From positions 248,001 through 312,000 of the forward strand of contig NZ_JADHDY010000004.1 in assembly GCF_016820535.1 (NCBI RefSeq): a DNA stretch of 64,000 bases. Reading direction: 5' to 3'. The position numbers were made by a program, and so were the translations under genes. This DNA is from Sporosarcina beigongshangi (GTDB lineage: Bacteria; Actinomycetota; Actinomycetes; Actinomycetales; Micrococcaceae). The notes below the pieces were generated by a model. It ran no database searches, was not told the origin of the DNA, and saw nothing but the letters and a program-made list of their open reading frames with translations. Below, piece after piece: positions 16,274 through 25,508 of this stretch (within the stretch, counting starts at the first letter, position 1; each line of letters begins with the position of its first letter).

Positions 16274-17365
16274 ATGCCTGAACGGATTCCCACTACGGCG
16301 GAAATCAAGCGGTGGCGGCAGTATCTGGCCGACGAACGGGCTGAAGCGGCCGTTTACCGCGACCTTGCCAAGCGTCGCGAGGGCGAAGAGCACGCGATCT
16401 TGATGGCCCTGGCCGCTGCCGAGGGGCGGCACGAACAGCACTGGCTGAACCTTCTGGGCGACCATGCCGGGACGGCCGTCCGGCCGTCCCTGAGGAACCA
16501 ACTTTTGGGGCTGCTGGCCCGCCGCTTCGGCTCGGTCTTTGTGCTGGCGCTGGCCCAACGCTCGGAATCCCGCTCCCCCTATGCCGACGACGCCGACGCC
16601 ACTGCCGCCATGGCCGCGGATGAATCCATCCACGAGGAAGTCATCCGCGGCCTGTCTGCGCAGGGACGCAACCGGCTGTCCGGGTCCTTCCGTGCCGCCG
16701 TGTTTGGCGCCAACGACGGGCTCGTCAGCAACCTCTCCCTCGTGATGGGAATGGCCGCGACGGGGGTTGGCAGCCAGGTGGTCCTCTTCAGCGGCGTGGC
16801 TGGCCTGCTGGCCGGGGCGCTGTCCATGGGTGCCGGTGAATTTGTCTCGGTCCGGTCCCAGCGGGAACTCCTGGATGCCTCCGCGCCCACGCAGGTCACG
16901 CTTTCTGCGGCGCCTTCCCTGGACTTGGAGGACAACGAGCTGGTCCTGGTGTACCTGGCCCGCGGCATGTCGCGCGAGGCGGCCGAACACCGCGCCGCCG
17001 AACGCATGGGCCAGTTCAGTTGCGACTGCGACCCCAGCCTGTCGCTGCAGCCGGAAAACTTTGAGACGCCCGAAAGCCACGAGACGCTCGGCACGGCCTG
17101 GGGCGCGGCATCCTCCAGCTTCTGCTTCTTCGCTTCGGGCGCCGTCATCCCCATCCTGCCGTTCCTCTTCGGCATGACGGGCATCGGATCGCTGGTGCTG
17201 GCTTGTGTCCTGGTGGGCGTGACGCTCATGGGCACCGGCGCGGTGGTGGGTCTGCTCTCCGGCGCGTCCCCGCTGTGGCGCGGGCTGCGCCAGCTGGCCA
17301 TCGGCATGGGCGCCGCCGCGGCAACGTACCTGCTGGGACTGCTGTTCGGCACCGTGGCGGGCTGA
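16274..17365 (+). CDS. Ferritin-like/VIT1-CCC1 fusion (MbfA-type iron transporter)
   Basis: A 363-residue fusion. The first ~140 residues are a rubrerythrin-like four-helix domain with acidic/His ligands in DERAEAAVYRDLAK, EEHAILMALAAAEGRHEQHW and ADESIHEE. The rest is a VIT1/CCC1 membrane domain (FRAAVFGANDGLVSNLSLVMG, GALSMGAGEFVSVRSQREL, then three C-terminal helices). Characterised relatives (MbfA) export iron and protect against peroxide. The ATG at 16274 follows GAGGAG; the frame extending upstream to 16046 overlaps the opposite-strand gene. A CDCDP motif in the loop after the second VIT helix is unusual and could bind metal. Confidence 0.85.
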   Translation: MPERIPTTAEIKRWRQYLADERAEAAVYRDLAKRREGEEHAILMALAAAEGRHEQHWLNLLGDHAGTAVRPSLRNQLLGLLARRFGSVFVLALAQRSESRSPYADDADATAAMAADESIHEEVIRGLSAQGRNRLSGSFRAAVFGANDGLVSNLSLVMGMAATGVGSQVVLFSGVAGLLAGALSMGAGEFVSVRSQRELLDASAPTQVTLSAAPSLDLEDNELVLVYLARGMSREAAEHRAAERMGQFSCDCDPSLSLQPENFETPESHETLGTAWGAASSSFCFFASGAVIPILPFLFGMTGIGSLVLACVLVGVTLMGTGAVVGLLSGASPLWRGLRQLAIGMGAAAATYLLGLLFGTVAG

Positions 17366-17422
17366 CCCCGCCGCACAACCAAGCGCAACCGGGTGCGCGG
17401 GCTCGGATGCCGGCCGGGCCTT

Positions 17423-18451
17423 TTACACCAGTGTCTGTTCCAGGTATTGGTCCCCGTCGCTGAACACCAGACGCCCCTGCGCTCCGTTGACAATGGGCAG
17501 TTGCGGCGGAACATGGCCACATTCGACGTTGCCGATGATGGGTATGCCGAGCACTCCCAAGGCGTCAACGACCGCCTCCGCCTGGGTGAGGGCCGGCGAG
17601 TCCGGGGCTCCGGTGCGTCCCACGAGGATGGCTGTGGCGCCGTCGAAGAATCCGGCCAGGCGCATGCCGTGAAGATGGCGGCATATCGTCGTGGCATCCA
17701 CACCGGAGGCTTCCACATAGACGATCAAGGAACCGCTTGGGTCCGCCCGAAGCGCCTCGGTGCTGAGATGCGGGGATCCGGCAAGGTTGACCAGGGTCTC
17801 AATGCAGCCCCCGATCAGGCGTCCTGAAACGTCAACCTCGTCCTGGCCTTTGTCGAGCCGCGCCCAGGCCCCGCTGCCGTTCCAGGTATTTTCCGTGGCA
17901 CCGGGGTGGTTCTCCCAATCGTCCCAATCGTTCACGCGGTAAACGCCCGGCGAGGATTGCTTGAAACTGGATCCCGCAGGAAGCGAGGCAATATCAATCC
18001 AGGACATCAACGATTCCGGGACACGATAGGGAGTGTCCAAAAGGTTGCTTCCGTGCAGTGTTGCCATTCCTGTCCGAAGCGTGATGGGGGCGAGCAAGGT
18101 GGAAATGTCGGAATACCCCACGAACCAGGTCGGTTCCGCGGAAGCCAGTGCATCGTAATCAAGGTGCGGAATAAGGTCAATGGCCGTCTCTCCGCCCCAC
18201 GGCGGAACGATGGCCTTGACCTTGGGGTCCAAGAGCATCCCCATCAGTTCCCGGGCACGTTGCTCAACGGGTGCACTGACATGCGTGGAACCGTCCATGC
18301 AATCGCCCACCTGTACCTGAAAACCGCTGTCACGCAATTGCTGCACGGAAAAGTCAAGGCGCCCCACGAGCGAATTCGGCACACCGCTCGACGGGGACGT
18401 AACACCGATGGTGTCGCCGGGCATGAGCGGTTTGGGATATCGAATCTGCAT
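17423..18451 (-). CDS. S66-family peptidase (LD-carboxypeptidase / MccF-like)
   Basis: A 342-residue serine peptidase of family S66, which includes LD-carboxypeptidases of murein recycling and the MccF immunity proteins that cleave microcin C-type nucleotide peptides. It opens PLMPGDTIGVTSPSSGVPN; the catalytic Ser is in FVGYSDISTLL, Glu in IVYVEASG and His in VECGHVPPQLP. The absence of a signal peptide and the length favour the cytosolic MccF-like group. The ATG at 18451 has only a weak binding site; the frame extending to 18610 overlaps the neighbour's 3' end. Confidence 0.8.
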   Translation of the reverse strand: MQIRYPKPLMPGDTIGVTSPSSGVPNSLVGRLDFSVQQLRDSGFQVQVGDCMDGSTHVSAPVEQRARELMGMLLDPKVKAIVPPWGGETAIDLIPHLDYDALASAEPTWFVGYSDISTLLAPITLRTGMATLHGSNLLDTPYRVPESLMSWIDIASLPAGSSFKQSSPGVYRVNDWDDWENHPGATENTWNGSGAWARLDKGQDEVDVSGRLIGGCIETLVNLAGSPHLSTEALRADPSGSLIVYVEASGVDATTICRHLHGMRLAGFFDGATAILVGRTGAPDSPALTQAEAVVDALGVLGIPIIGNVECGHVPPQLPIVNGAQGRLVFSDGDQYLEQTLV

Positions 18452-18548
18452 GGTTTCATGCTTGCATGCCGCCAAGGCGGGCCCAAAATTCCCCGCGGTC
18501 GTGATTGTTGCGGGCCGTCGCCCTGGAGCCGCCGGGCCCGGAGGCAGC

Positions 18549-19670
18549 TCAGCCGTGGTGGCTGCCCAGCACCTCGCAGGCTTCGTCCACCGTGTCAACG
18601 ATGAACACAAAGTCCTCCATGCTCCGCCCCTGCGCCAACGTCTTCAGCAACGGCATCACGGGAACCTCAACCTCCCAGTATTTCCGGCCCACCAGCACCA
18701 TGGGCGAGATGGCACCGTCTGCCGCGTAATAGTTCTCGCAGGCGTCCTGGAAAACTTCCTGCACCGTTCCGGCGGCGCCGGGCAGGAACACGATCCCACC
18801 CCGCGATCGTTGCAGCAGAATTGCCTCGCGCAGGGCGTTGGTGAAGTACTTGGCAATGGAGCTGGCAAACACATTGGGTGGCTCATGCCCGTAGAACCAG
18901 GTGGGAATGCCCAGGCTTGCCGCACCGTCGGGATGGGCGTCCACCACGTCAAAGGCGGCCCGGGCCCATTCGGTGACCGAGGGGCGGAAGCCGGGGACTG
19001 CTGCCAGGGTGAGCAGCGCGCGGTCCAACGTTCCGTCGTCGTACGTGGAGAGGTAGGCACCCATGTTTGCAGCCTCCATGGCACCTGGCCCGCCGCCGGT
19101 TGCGACGAAAAAGCCTGCCCGGGCCAGCGCCCGCCCCAGCCTGGCGGCCTGCGCGAACTGCTCGCTGCCGCGCGCGGCGGCATGCCCGCCCATGACGCCA
19201 ACCACCGGGGACGTCCGGCGGGCCAGGAAATCGTCGAGGGCGTCGGTGATGGCGTGGTCGTGGATGGCGCTGGCGAGCGTGGAGTGCAGGGCGGGCCCGG
19301 TCTGCAGGCTCCACTGGTAGATGCGGGCGTCCGGCACCCGCTCGTATTCGACGTCGCGGATGCCGTCGAAGAGCTCGGCGCCACTGTACAGGTGGCCGCG
19401 GTAGGCGTTGAACGGCACGTGCGGCAGTGCCGGAAAAATTAGTGCGCCGCGGCTGCGCAGGAGGTCCTCGACGCCGGTGGCGAAGCGGCAGCCCATGAAA
19501 ATGGCGCCGGGAGCGTGCAGCGAGACCAGCATTTCGGATCGCCCCCGCAGGTCCACGGACTGGAAATGCCAGCCGTGCATGGACTTTGCGCCGCGGGCCA
19601 CGAGCTCGTCGAAGCGGTCCAGCTGGTCGATCTCAACGTCGCGGGGCCGAGGTGTCAAGGGTGCATTCAC
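18549..19670 (-). CDS. LOG-family Rossmann protein
   Basis: A 373-residue protein with a lysine-decarboxylase-like (LOG) nucleotide-binding domain: VVGVMGGHAAARGS, FFVATGGGPGAMEAANMGAYLS, and the PGGxGTxxE motif as PGAAGTVQEVFQ (second Gly replaced by Ala). LOG proteins are phosphoribohydrolases acting on AMP-type nucleotides. This one is longer than the usual ~190 residues, with an N-terminal extension of about 150 residues of unknown role. The catalytic Glu is kept. It ends 98 bases before the S66 peptidase on the same strand, so the two may be co-transcribed. Confidence 0.75.
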   Translation of the reverse strand: MNAPLTPRPRDVEIDQLDRFDELVARGAKSMHGWHFQSVDLRGRSEMLVSLHAPGAIFMGCRFATGVEDLLRSRGALIFPALPHVPFNAYRGHLYSGAELFDGIRDVEYERVPDARIYQWSLQTGPALHSTLASAIHDHAITDALDDFLARRTSPVVGVMGGHAAARGSEQFAQAARLGRALARAGFFVATGGGPGAMEAANMGAYLSTYDDGTLDRALLTLAAVPGFRPSVTEWARAAFDVVDAHPDGAASLGIPTWFYGHEPPNVFASSIAKYFTNALREAILLQRSRGGIVFLPGAAGTVQEVFQDACENYYAADGAISPMVLVGRKYWEVEVPVMPLLKTLAQGRSMEDFVFIVDTVDEACEVLGSHHG

Positions 19671-19817
19671 AGAGCCAAGCCTACCGGCAGCGGGTCCGGG
19701 GAGGACGGTGGGCGCTACCGGCCGAGGGCCCCGGCTTTGGGCCTAGGCTGGAGGCAGTCATTCCATGCACGACGCCGGAACCCGGCACCGCACATCAGCC
19801 CACCTTGAGGAGCAACC

Positions 19818-20126
19818 ATGCAGGAAATCACCACGGCCGACATTTTGGCAGCCGACCCTGACGTCCAGATCATCGACGTCCGGGAGAGCGATGAACTCGC
19901 CACCGGCATGATTGAGGATGCCGTGCACATGCCGTCGGGCGAAATCCTGGAACGTGCCGGCGAGCTGGACAAGTCCCGGCGCATCATTGCCGTCTGCCAC
20001 GGCGGCGGGCGCAGCGGGCGGGTGGCCGCGGCCCTGACCGAACTCGGCTACAACGCCGACACCCTCATCGGCGGCATGAGCGGCTGGGAAGCCGAGGGCC
20101 TGCCGATGGTGCCCCCGGAGGCGTAG
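19818..20126 (+). CDS. Single-domain rhodanese
   Basis: A 102-residue rhodanese-like sulfurtransferase. IIDVRESDELATGMIEDAVHMPSGEI is the CH2A-like region and the active loop is AVCHGGGRSGRVA with the catalytic Cys. Such small proteins transfer sulfane sulfur in the cytoplasm. It is preceded by GAGGAGC and stands alone between divergent and convergent neighbours. Confidence 0.85.
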   Translation: MQEITTADILAADPDVQIIDVRESDELATGMIEDAVHMPSGEILERAGELDKSRRIIAVCHGGGRSGRVAAALTELGYNADTLIGGMSGWEAEGLPMVPPEA

Positions 20127-20192
20127 TCCATTCAAGCATTCCCCCACGGGCGGGACGGCGACACGCGGGCGGCAAGCCACCAACCCGCCAGG

Positions 20193-20256
20193 AATGCCGC
20201 CCTTAGGAACGCAGGCCATGGACCACCCATCGGCAGGTGTCCCAAAGGGCGGCATT
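20193..20256. terminator. Inverted repeat between convergent rhodanese and aldo/keto reductase
   Basis: AATGCCGCCCTT (20193-20204) and AAGGGCGGCATT (20245-20256) are perfect 12-base arms with a 40-base loop. It lies in a 168-base convergent intergenic region and may terminate transcription in both directions, though the loop is long and there is no clear T-run. Confidence 0.45.
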
Positions 20257-20294
20257 TGTCATGCCTCGAGTTTGCGCCGTCCTTGGCTGGGCAG

Positions 20295-21122
20295 TCAGCC
20301 GTTGAAATCGGCCGGGTGGGGCCCCATCCGGCCGTCGCGCTCCAGGGCGTCGATTGCTGCCAGCTCCTGCTCGCTGAGTTCAAAGTCAAGGATGTCCATG
20401 TTCTCGACCATGCGGGCCGGGGTGACCGACTTCGGGATGATGATGCGCCCCTGCTGCAGGTGCCAGCGCAGGATGACCTGGGCAGGGGTGCGCCCGTGGG
20501 CCTGTGCGGCAGCCGCCACCGCTGGTTCGGCCAGGACGGTTCCCTGCGCCAGCGGGCTCCACGCCTCGGTGGCGATGCCGTGGGCGGTGCCGAACCCGGC
20601 AACGCCGCGCTGTTGCAGGGCCGGATGGACCTCGACCTGGTTCACGGCGGGAACGGTTCCGCCCAGTGCAATGATCTTCTCCAAGTGTTCCGGCAGGAAG
20701 TTGGAGACTCCGATGGCCCGCACGCGTCCGGCGGCCAGCAGTTCGTCGAGCGCCTGCCACGCCTCTACATAGGCGTCGGTGGCCGGTGCCGGCCAGTGGA
20801 TCAGGTACAGGTCAAGGTAGTCCAGGCCCAACCTGGCGAGGCTGGTGTCATAGGCGGCCAGGGTTTCCTCGCGGCCAAGATCGGAAACCCACACCTTTGA
20901 GGTGATGAACAGGTCCTCCCGCGGCAGGCCCGAGGCGGCAATGGCGCGCCCCACGCCCTCCTCGTTGCCGTAGATTGCCGCGGTGTCGATGCTGCGGTAC
21001 CCGGCCGCCAGCGCCGCGGTGACGGCACTTTCGGTTTCATCATTGGGCACTTGGAACACGCCGAGGCCGATCTGCGGCATGGCGACACTGTTGTTGAGCG
21101 TAATCGTGGGGATGGATCCCAT
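20295..21122 (-). CDS. Aldo/keto reductase
   Basis: A 275-residue NADPH-dependent AKR of the 2,5-diketogluconate reductase type. The tetrad is visible: Asp and Tyr in SIDTAAIYGNEEGVG, Lys in ITSKVWVSD and His in YLIHWPAP. The ATG at 21122 follows AGGAG; upstream in-frame sequence to 21203 belongs to the intergenic region and neighbour. It sits 55 bases after an MFS gene under a divergent MarR regulator, the arrangement of a small-molecule (drug or aldehyde) detoxification operon. Confidence 0.88.
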   Translation of the reverse strand: MGSIPTITLNNSVAMPQIGLGVFQVPNDETESAVTAALAAGYRSIDTAAIYGNEEGVGRAIAASGLPREDLFITSKVWVSDLGREETLAAYDTSLARLGLDYLDLYLIHWPAPATDAYVEAWQALDELLAAGRVRAIGVSNFLPEHLEKIIALGGTVPAVNQVEVHPALQQRGVAGFGTAHGIATEAWSPLAQGTVLAEPAVAAAAQAHGRTPAQVILRWHLQQGRIIIPKSVTPARMVENMDILDFELSEQELAAIDALERDGRMGPHPADFNG

Positions 21123-21177
21123 GGGTTTCTCCTGTGGTTGGTTCGTTGAAGTGAAGGGACGGTTGAGGGGGACTGGG

Positions 21178-22413
21178 TCAGGGGCGGGCGGGTTCTGCGG
21201 CATGGCCGTCCGGTTGCCCGGCCCCGGCTGGATGTGCGACGGCGGCCGGCGCCTTGGCTGCCGTGGCCGTCAGTTTGCGGCCGTCGGCTGCCGCAAAGGC
21301 CATGACCGCCACCGCCAGCAGCGTCAGGCCGGCGCCGGCCCAAATGGGCGAGGTGTAGCCAAGTCCGGCGGTGATGGTGACCCCGCCCAGCCACGCGCCC
21401 AGGGCGTTGCCAAGGTTGAACGCACCAATGTTGGCGCCGGACGCGAGGGTGGGGGCCGCCGTCGCCCATGTCATGACGCGCATCTGCAGGCCGGGCACTG
21501 TGGCAAAGCCGAACCCGCCCATGAGAACCAGGGAGGCGATGGCCATGAACTGGCTTGCGGCGGTCAGGGCGAAGACCACCAGGATGGCTGCCAGGATGGA
21601 GAGGACCACCAGGAGCGTCTTGTCGACGTTCCTGTCCGCGGCCCTTCCTCCGAGCGCGTTGCCGAAGAACAGGCCGAGCCCGAACAGAATCAGCAGCCAG
21701 GGCACTGTGGTGGCTGCGAAGCCGGAGACGCGGGTCAAGGTGAAGGCGATGTAGGTAAAGGCGCCGAACATGCCGCCGTAGCCGAGCACCGTGACGGTGA
21801 TGGACAGCCACACCTGGCGGGATTTGAAGGCGCGCAGCTCGTTGCGCAGGCTGCCGCCCCGTTCGCGGGCCATGTTGGGGACAAGTGCCAGGATGCCGAC
21901 CAGGGCGATGATGCCGATGGCGGTGATGGCCCAGAACGTGGAGCGCCAGCCGGCCTGCTGGCCGAGCAGGGTGCCGAAGGGGACGCCCAGGACGTTGGCT
22001 GCGGTGAGCCCGGTGAACATGATGGCGATGGCGCCGGCCTTTTTGCTGGGGGCGACCATGTCTGCCGCGACCACTGCGCCGATGCCGAAGAACGCACCGT
22101 GGCAGAGAGCAGCGATGACGCGGCCGGCCATCATGGAGGTGTAGTCGGGGGCCATGGCGGACATCATGTTGCCCGCGATGAACAGGACCATGAGTCCGGC
22201 CAGGACTGGTTTGCGCGGCAGGCGGGTGACGGCGGCCGTCACCAAAAGTGCGCCGACCACGACACTGAGCGCGTAGCCGGAAATGAGCCAGCCGGCGGCG
22301 GCTTCGCTGATGCTGAAGTCGGCGGCAACCTCGGGGAGCAGTCCCATGATGACAAACTCGGTCAGGCCGATGCCGAACCCTCCGACAGCCAGGGCAATGA
22401 GTCCAAGTGGCAT
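21178..22413 (-). CDS. MFS transporter, DHA1-type drug/metabolite exporter
   Basis: A 411-residue protein with 12 helices. GFGIGLTEFVIMGLLPEVAADF opens the first helix as in AraJ/YdhP-like exporters, and RVIAALCHGAFFGIGA is the motif of helix 4. The start is ATG 22413 behind AGGAGA. Together with the aldo/keto reductase it forms an operon controlled from a divergent MarR gene through a symmetric operator region. Export of an aldehyde, sugar derivative or drug is plausible. Confidence 0.82.
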   Translation of the reverse strand: MPLGLIALAVGGFGIGLTEFVIMGLLPEVAADFSISEAAAGWLISGYALSVVVGALLVTAAVTRLPRKPVLAGLMVLFIAGNMMSAMAPDYTSMMAGRVIAALCHGAFFGIGAVVAADMVAPSKKAGAIAIMFTGLTAANVLGVPFGTLLGQQAGWRSTFWAITAIGIIALVGILALVPNMARERGGSLRNELRAFKSRQVWLSITVTVLGYGGMFGAFTYIAFTLTRVSGFAATTVPWLLILFGLGLFFGNALGGRAADRNVDKTLLVVLSILAAILVVFALTAASQFMAIASLVLMGGFGFATVPGLQMRVMTWATAAPTLASGANIGAFNLGNALGAWLGGVTITAGLGYTSPIWAGAGLTLLAVAVMAFAAADGRKLTATAAKAPAAVAHPAGAGQPDGHAAEPARP

Positions 22414-22459
22414 GATTCTCCTATGGGAGCTCGCGTGTATGTGGATGGCGTAAACTATT

Positions 22460-22513
22460 AGTTGCAGACGCTGGGTAAATCATTGCACACGCAATTAACC
22501 AGCGCAAGCAACT
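22460..22513. promoter_or_regulatory. Nested dyad operator between MFS-AKR operon and marR
   Basis: Three inverted pairs are nested: AGTTGC/GCAACT (22460-22465, 22508-22513), CGCTGG/CCAGCG (22469-22474, 22499-22504), both centred on 22486.5, and ATTGC/GCAAT (22482-22486, 22491-22495), centred two bases away. It covers the divergent promoter region, consistent with a MarR dimer or paired dimers repressing both units. Confidence 0.65.
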
Positions 22514-22560
22514 ATCTGCTTGTGTGCTGCACCGCACGTTTTTGACGAAGGGAACCGACC

Positions 22561-23019
22561 ATGGGCATCAGGGACGACGCCGTTGAAATCCGCGCCCAGG
22601 GGTGGCGGACACTGGCCGCGCTGCACGGCCTGATTGAGACCAGCATGGAAAAGGCACTACAGGGCGCGACCAGGCTGTCGGTGGTTGAATACACCGTCCT
22701 TGATGCCCTGGCCCGTCAGGACGGCTGGCACATGCGCATGCAGCAGCTGGGCCGGGCCACGGCACTGAGCCCCAGCGCCACCACCCGCCTCGTCACCCGG
22801 CTGGAGGACCGCGGGCTGCTGACGCGGATCCTGTGCGCCGACGACCGTCGCGGCATCTACACCGAGCTGACGGCAGCGGGCTCGGAGCTGCTTGCCGCAG
22901 CCCGCCCGGTCCACGACGAGGCACTCGAGCGTGCACTGGCCGAGGCCGCGCTGCTGCCGGAACTGGCGCCGCTTGTGGATGCACTCCCCCAACTGCACGC
23001 CGAGGCCCACGCCGACTGA
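22561..23019 (+). CDS. MarR-family regulator
   Basis: A 152-residue winged-helix regulator: TRLSVVEYTVLDALARQDG leads into the helix-turn-helix MQQLGRATALSPSATTRLVTRLEDRGLLTR and the wing CADDRRGIYTELTAAG (DxRxxxxxLT signature). It is divergent from an MFS/aldo-keto reductase operon with a nested dyad in between, so it is the likely ligand-responsive repressor of that operon. Confidence 0.88.
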   Translation: MGIRDDAVEIRAQGWRTLAALHGLIETSMEKALQGATRLSVVEYTVLDALARQDGWHMRMQQLGRATALSPSATTRLVTRLEDRGLLTRILCADDRRGIYTELTAAGSELLAAARPVHDEALERALAEAALLPELAPLVDALPQLHAEAHAD

Positions 23020-23073
23020 CCGGATTGCCCGGCGCCCATTGCCTGCGCGGCATCCCGGTGCTTGGATGGGTGC

Positions 23074-24444
23074 ATGACGCGCGGAGTGCAGGCGGACTAC
23101 CTCGTGGTCGGTGCCGGCGCCGCGGGCATGGCGTTCACCGACGCACTGATTGACCACTCCAGCGCCCGCGTTGCCCTGGTGGACAGGCGGCACCTGGCAG
23201 GCGGGCACTGGCTTGATGACTACCCCTTCGTCCGGCTGCATCAGGCGTCGTGCTTTTACGGTGTTGCCTCGACGGTGCTTGGCGGCGGCCGGATACAGGA
23301 CCACGGCCCCGAAGCAGGGCTGCAGGAAAGGGCGGGTGTCACCGAAATACTTGCCTACTACGAGCAGGTCCTGGCCAGCCGGATGGTCGCCACCGGCAAG
23401 GTGGAGTTCTTCGGCAGTTGCGAATACGTGGCCAACAGGCACTTTGTCTCCCGCGTCTCCGGTGAACAATTTGAGGTGCCCAGGGAGTGCCGGATTGTCG
23501 ACGCCAGGTATCTTTCCCCCAACATTCCAGCGGACTCACCGCCGCCGTTCAAGGTTGCAGCCGGTGCGCGGGTCATTCCTGTCAACGCCCTTGCCCGCTT
23601 GGAGGACGTCGCGGAGCAATACGTGGTTGTGGGTTCAGGCAAGACGGCCACCGACGCCTGCCAGTGGCTTCTGGCCCACGGCGTCGACCCTGGAAACATC
23701 TGCTGGGTCAGGCCGCGCGAACCCTGGATGCTCAACCGGGCGCTCGTCCAGCCGGATCCCGCAGTATTTCTCGGCATGACCGCCGACATCATGGAATCGG
23801 CCGCATCGGCAACGACGCTCCATTCACTGTTCCTCAACTTGGAGGATGCCGGCATCATGAATCGCATCGACCGTTCGGTGATGCCGACCATGGCACGGGC
23901 ACCCACCCTGGCCATGTGGGAGCTCGAGCAGCTGCGCAGCATCGAGCACGTGGTCCGGCTGGGCCATGTCCGCCGGGTGGACCCCGGCCGCATTACGCTC
24001 GAGGATGGGACCGCGAGGATCGCCAAGGACGCACTCCTGGTCCACTGCGCCGCTTCCGGGCTGAGGAACCCGCCCATCATCCCCATTTGGGCAAGCCAGG
24101 AAATCACGTTGCAGCCCATCCGGGCCGGATTTCCCTGCTTCGGGGCGGCCCTTGCGGGATATGTGGAGGCCACCCGGGCCGACGACGGGGAAAAGAACCG
24201 ATTGTGCCCGGCCACTCCGTACCCGAATGACCTAGCCGGCTGGGCCCTCATGAACCTGCTCGGCACCCGGGCCGCCATGGCATTCAGTTCGGAACCCGAC
24301 ATCAGGGACTGGGCCGACGGCGTGGCCCTGAACCCTGCGGCCCTGCCGCCGGAGCAGCAGCGCAGTCCGCAGCTGCAGGAGGTCCTCGCCCGGCTCAGTG
24401 CAGCAGTGCCGCGGGGGTTGGCAGCGCTCGCCCGGCTCAGCTGA
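23074..24444 (+). CDS. FAD/NAD(P)-binding oxidoreductase
   Basis: A 456-residue flavoprotein with two Rossmann motifs: VVGAGAAGMAF at residues 11-21 for FAD, and YVVVGSGKTATDACQWLL near residue 190 for NAD(P)H. The layout resembles flavin monooxygenase and lysine/ornithine N-hydroxylase-like proteins, but a complete FMO fingerprint is not obvious. ATG 23074 is preferred over TTG 23062. It follows the marR gene by 54 bases on the same strand and may be co-transcribed. Substrate unknown. Confidence 0.72.
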   Translation: MTRGVQADYLVVGAGAAGMAFTDALIDHSSARVALVDRRHLAGGHWLDDYPFVRLHQASCFYGVASTVLGGGRIQDHGPEAGLQERAGVTEILAYYEQVLASRMVATGKVEFFGSCEYVANRHFVSRVSGEQFEVPRECRIVDARYLSPNIPADSPPPFKVAAGARVIPVNALARLEDVAEQYVVVGSGKTATDACQWLLAHGVDPGNICWVRPREPWMLNRALVQPDPAVFLGMTADIMESAASATTLHSLFLNLEDAGIMNRIDRSVMPTMARAPTLAMWELEQLRSIEHVVRLGHVRRVDPGRITLEDGTARIAKDALLVHCAASGLRNPPIIPIWASQEITLQPIRAGFPCFGAALAGYVEATRADDGEKNRLCPATPYPNDLAGWALMNLLGTRAAMAFSSEPDIRDWADGVALNPAALPPEQQRSPQLQEVLARLSAAVPRGLAALARLS

Positions 24445-24536
24445 GCGTCGCCGGCGAACTCAGCCGGACACAGCTGTTGGCGGGCAGACGGCGCAAGGCA
24501 ACAGCCGCCGTCGTACTCTTCAAGCTGCGCGGAAAC

Positions 24537-24576
24537 AAAAAGCGCGGCCGCCCCACAAAAAGTGGAGCGGCCGCGC
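24537..24576 (-). terminator. Rho-independent terminator of sucCD
   Basis: Read on the minus strand, GCGCGGCCGC plus CCAC pairs with GTGG plus GCGGCCGCGC (24542-24576) with one T/G opposition, and is followed by TTTTT (24541-24537). It starts 16 bases after the sucD stop and is the clearest intrinsic terminator in the window. Confidence 0.88.
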
Positions 24577-24592
24577 CTAAAGCAAAGAAGAC

Positions 24593-25495
24593 TTACAGTG
24601 CTGCGAAAACTTCGCGCAGCAGCGTGGCGGTCTCGGAAGGCGTCTTGCCAACCTTGACGCCGGCAGCTTCGAGGGCTTCCTTCTTGGCCTGGGCCGTGCC
24701 TGCCGAGCCGGACACGATGGCGCCGGCGTGGCCCATGGTCTTGCCCTCAGGAGCGGTGAAGCCTGCAACATAGCCAACAACGGGCTTGGTGACGTGGGCC
24801 TTGATGTACTCGGCTGCGCGCTCTTCGGCGTCGCCACCAATTTCACCGATCATGACGATGGCCTTGGTCTCCGGGTCAGCTTCGAACGCAGCAAGTGCGT
24901 CGATGTGCGTGGTGCCGATGACGGGGTCGCCACCGATGCCGATCGCGGTGGAGAAGCCCAGGTCGCGCAGTTCGAACATCATCTGGTAGGTCAGGGTGCC
25001 GGACTTGGAAACCAAGCCGATGGGGCCCTTGCCCGTGATGTTGTTCGGGGTGATGCCAACGAGTGCTTCGCCGGGGGTGATGATGCCGGGGCAGTTCGGG
25101 CCGATGATGCGGGTGATCTGCTTGCCGTCGGCATCAACCTTGGACTGGGCCAGTGCCCAGAACTCGGCAGAGTCCTGAACCGGCACGCCTTCGGTGATGA
25201 CAACTACCAGCGGAACGCCGGCTTCGATGGCTTCAACAACAGCGTCCTTGGTGAATGCCGGGGGGACAAACACGATGGAGACGTCTGCGGCGGTCTTTTC
25301 GACAGCCTCGGCAACGGTGCCGAAAACGGGCAGTTCAACGTCGCCGTGGACAACCGTGGTGCCGGCCTTGCGTGCGTTGACGCCGCCAACAACCTGGGTG
25401 CCGGCCTTGAGCATCAGGGCGGTGTGCTTGGTGCCTTCGCCGCCGGTGATGCCCTGGACGATGACCTTGGAATCTTTGTTCAAGAAGATAGACAT
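24593..25495 (-). CDS. sucD: Succinate-CoA ligase, alpha subunit
   Basis: A 300-residue TCA-cycle subunit that binds CoA and carries the phosphohistidine. Seen are the N-terminal CoA-binding [42 protein letters not shown] and the C-terminal active-site region [13 protein letters not shown], with the phosphorylated His in MGHAGAI. It follows sucC by 13 bases and is followed by a strong terminator, so sucCD is a simple operon. Length and sequence are typical. Confidence 0.97.
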   Translation of the reverse strand: MSIFLNKDSKVIVQGITGGEGTKHTALMLKAGTQVVGGVNARKAGTTVVHGDVELPVFGTVAEAVEKTAADVSIVFVPPAFTKDAVVEAIEAGVPLVVVITEGVPVQDSAEFWALAQSKVDADGKQITRIIGPNCPGIITPGEALVGITPNNITGKGPIGLVSKSGTLTYQMMFELRDLGFSTAIGIGGDPVIGTTHIDALAAFEADPETKAIVMIGEIGGDAEERAAEYIKAHVTKPVVGYVAGFTAPEGKTMGHAGAIVSGSAGTAQAKKEALEAAGVKVGKTPSETATLLREVFAAL

Positions 25496-25508
25496 GTGTT
25501 TCTTTCCC

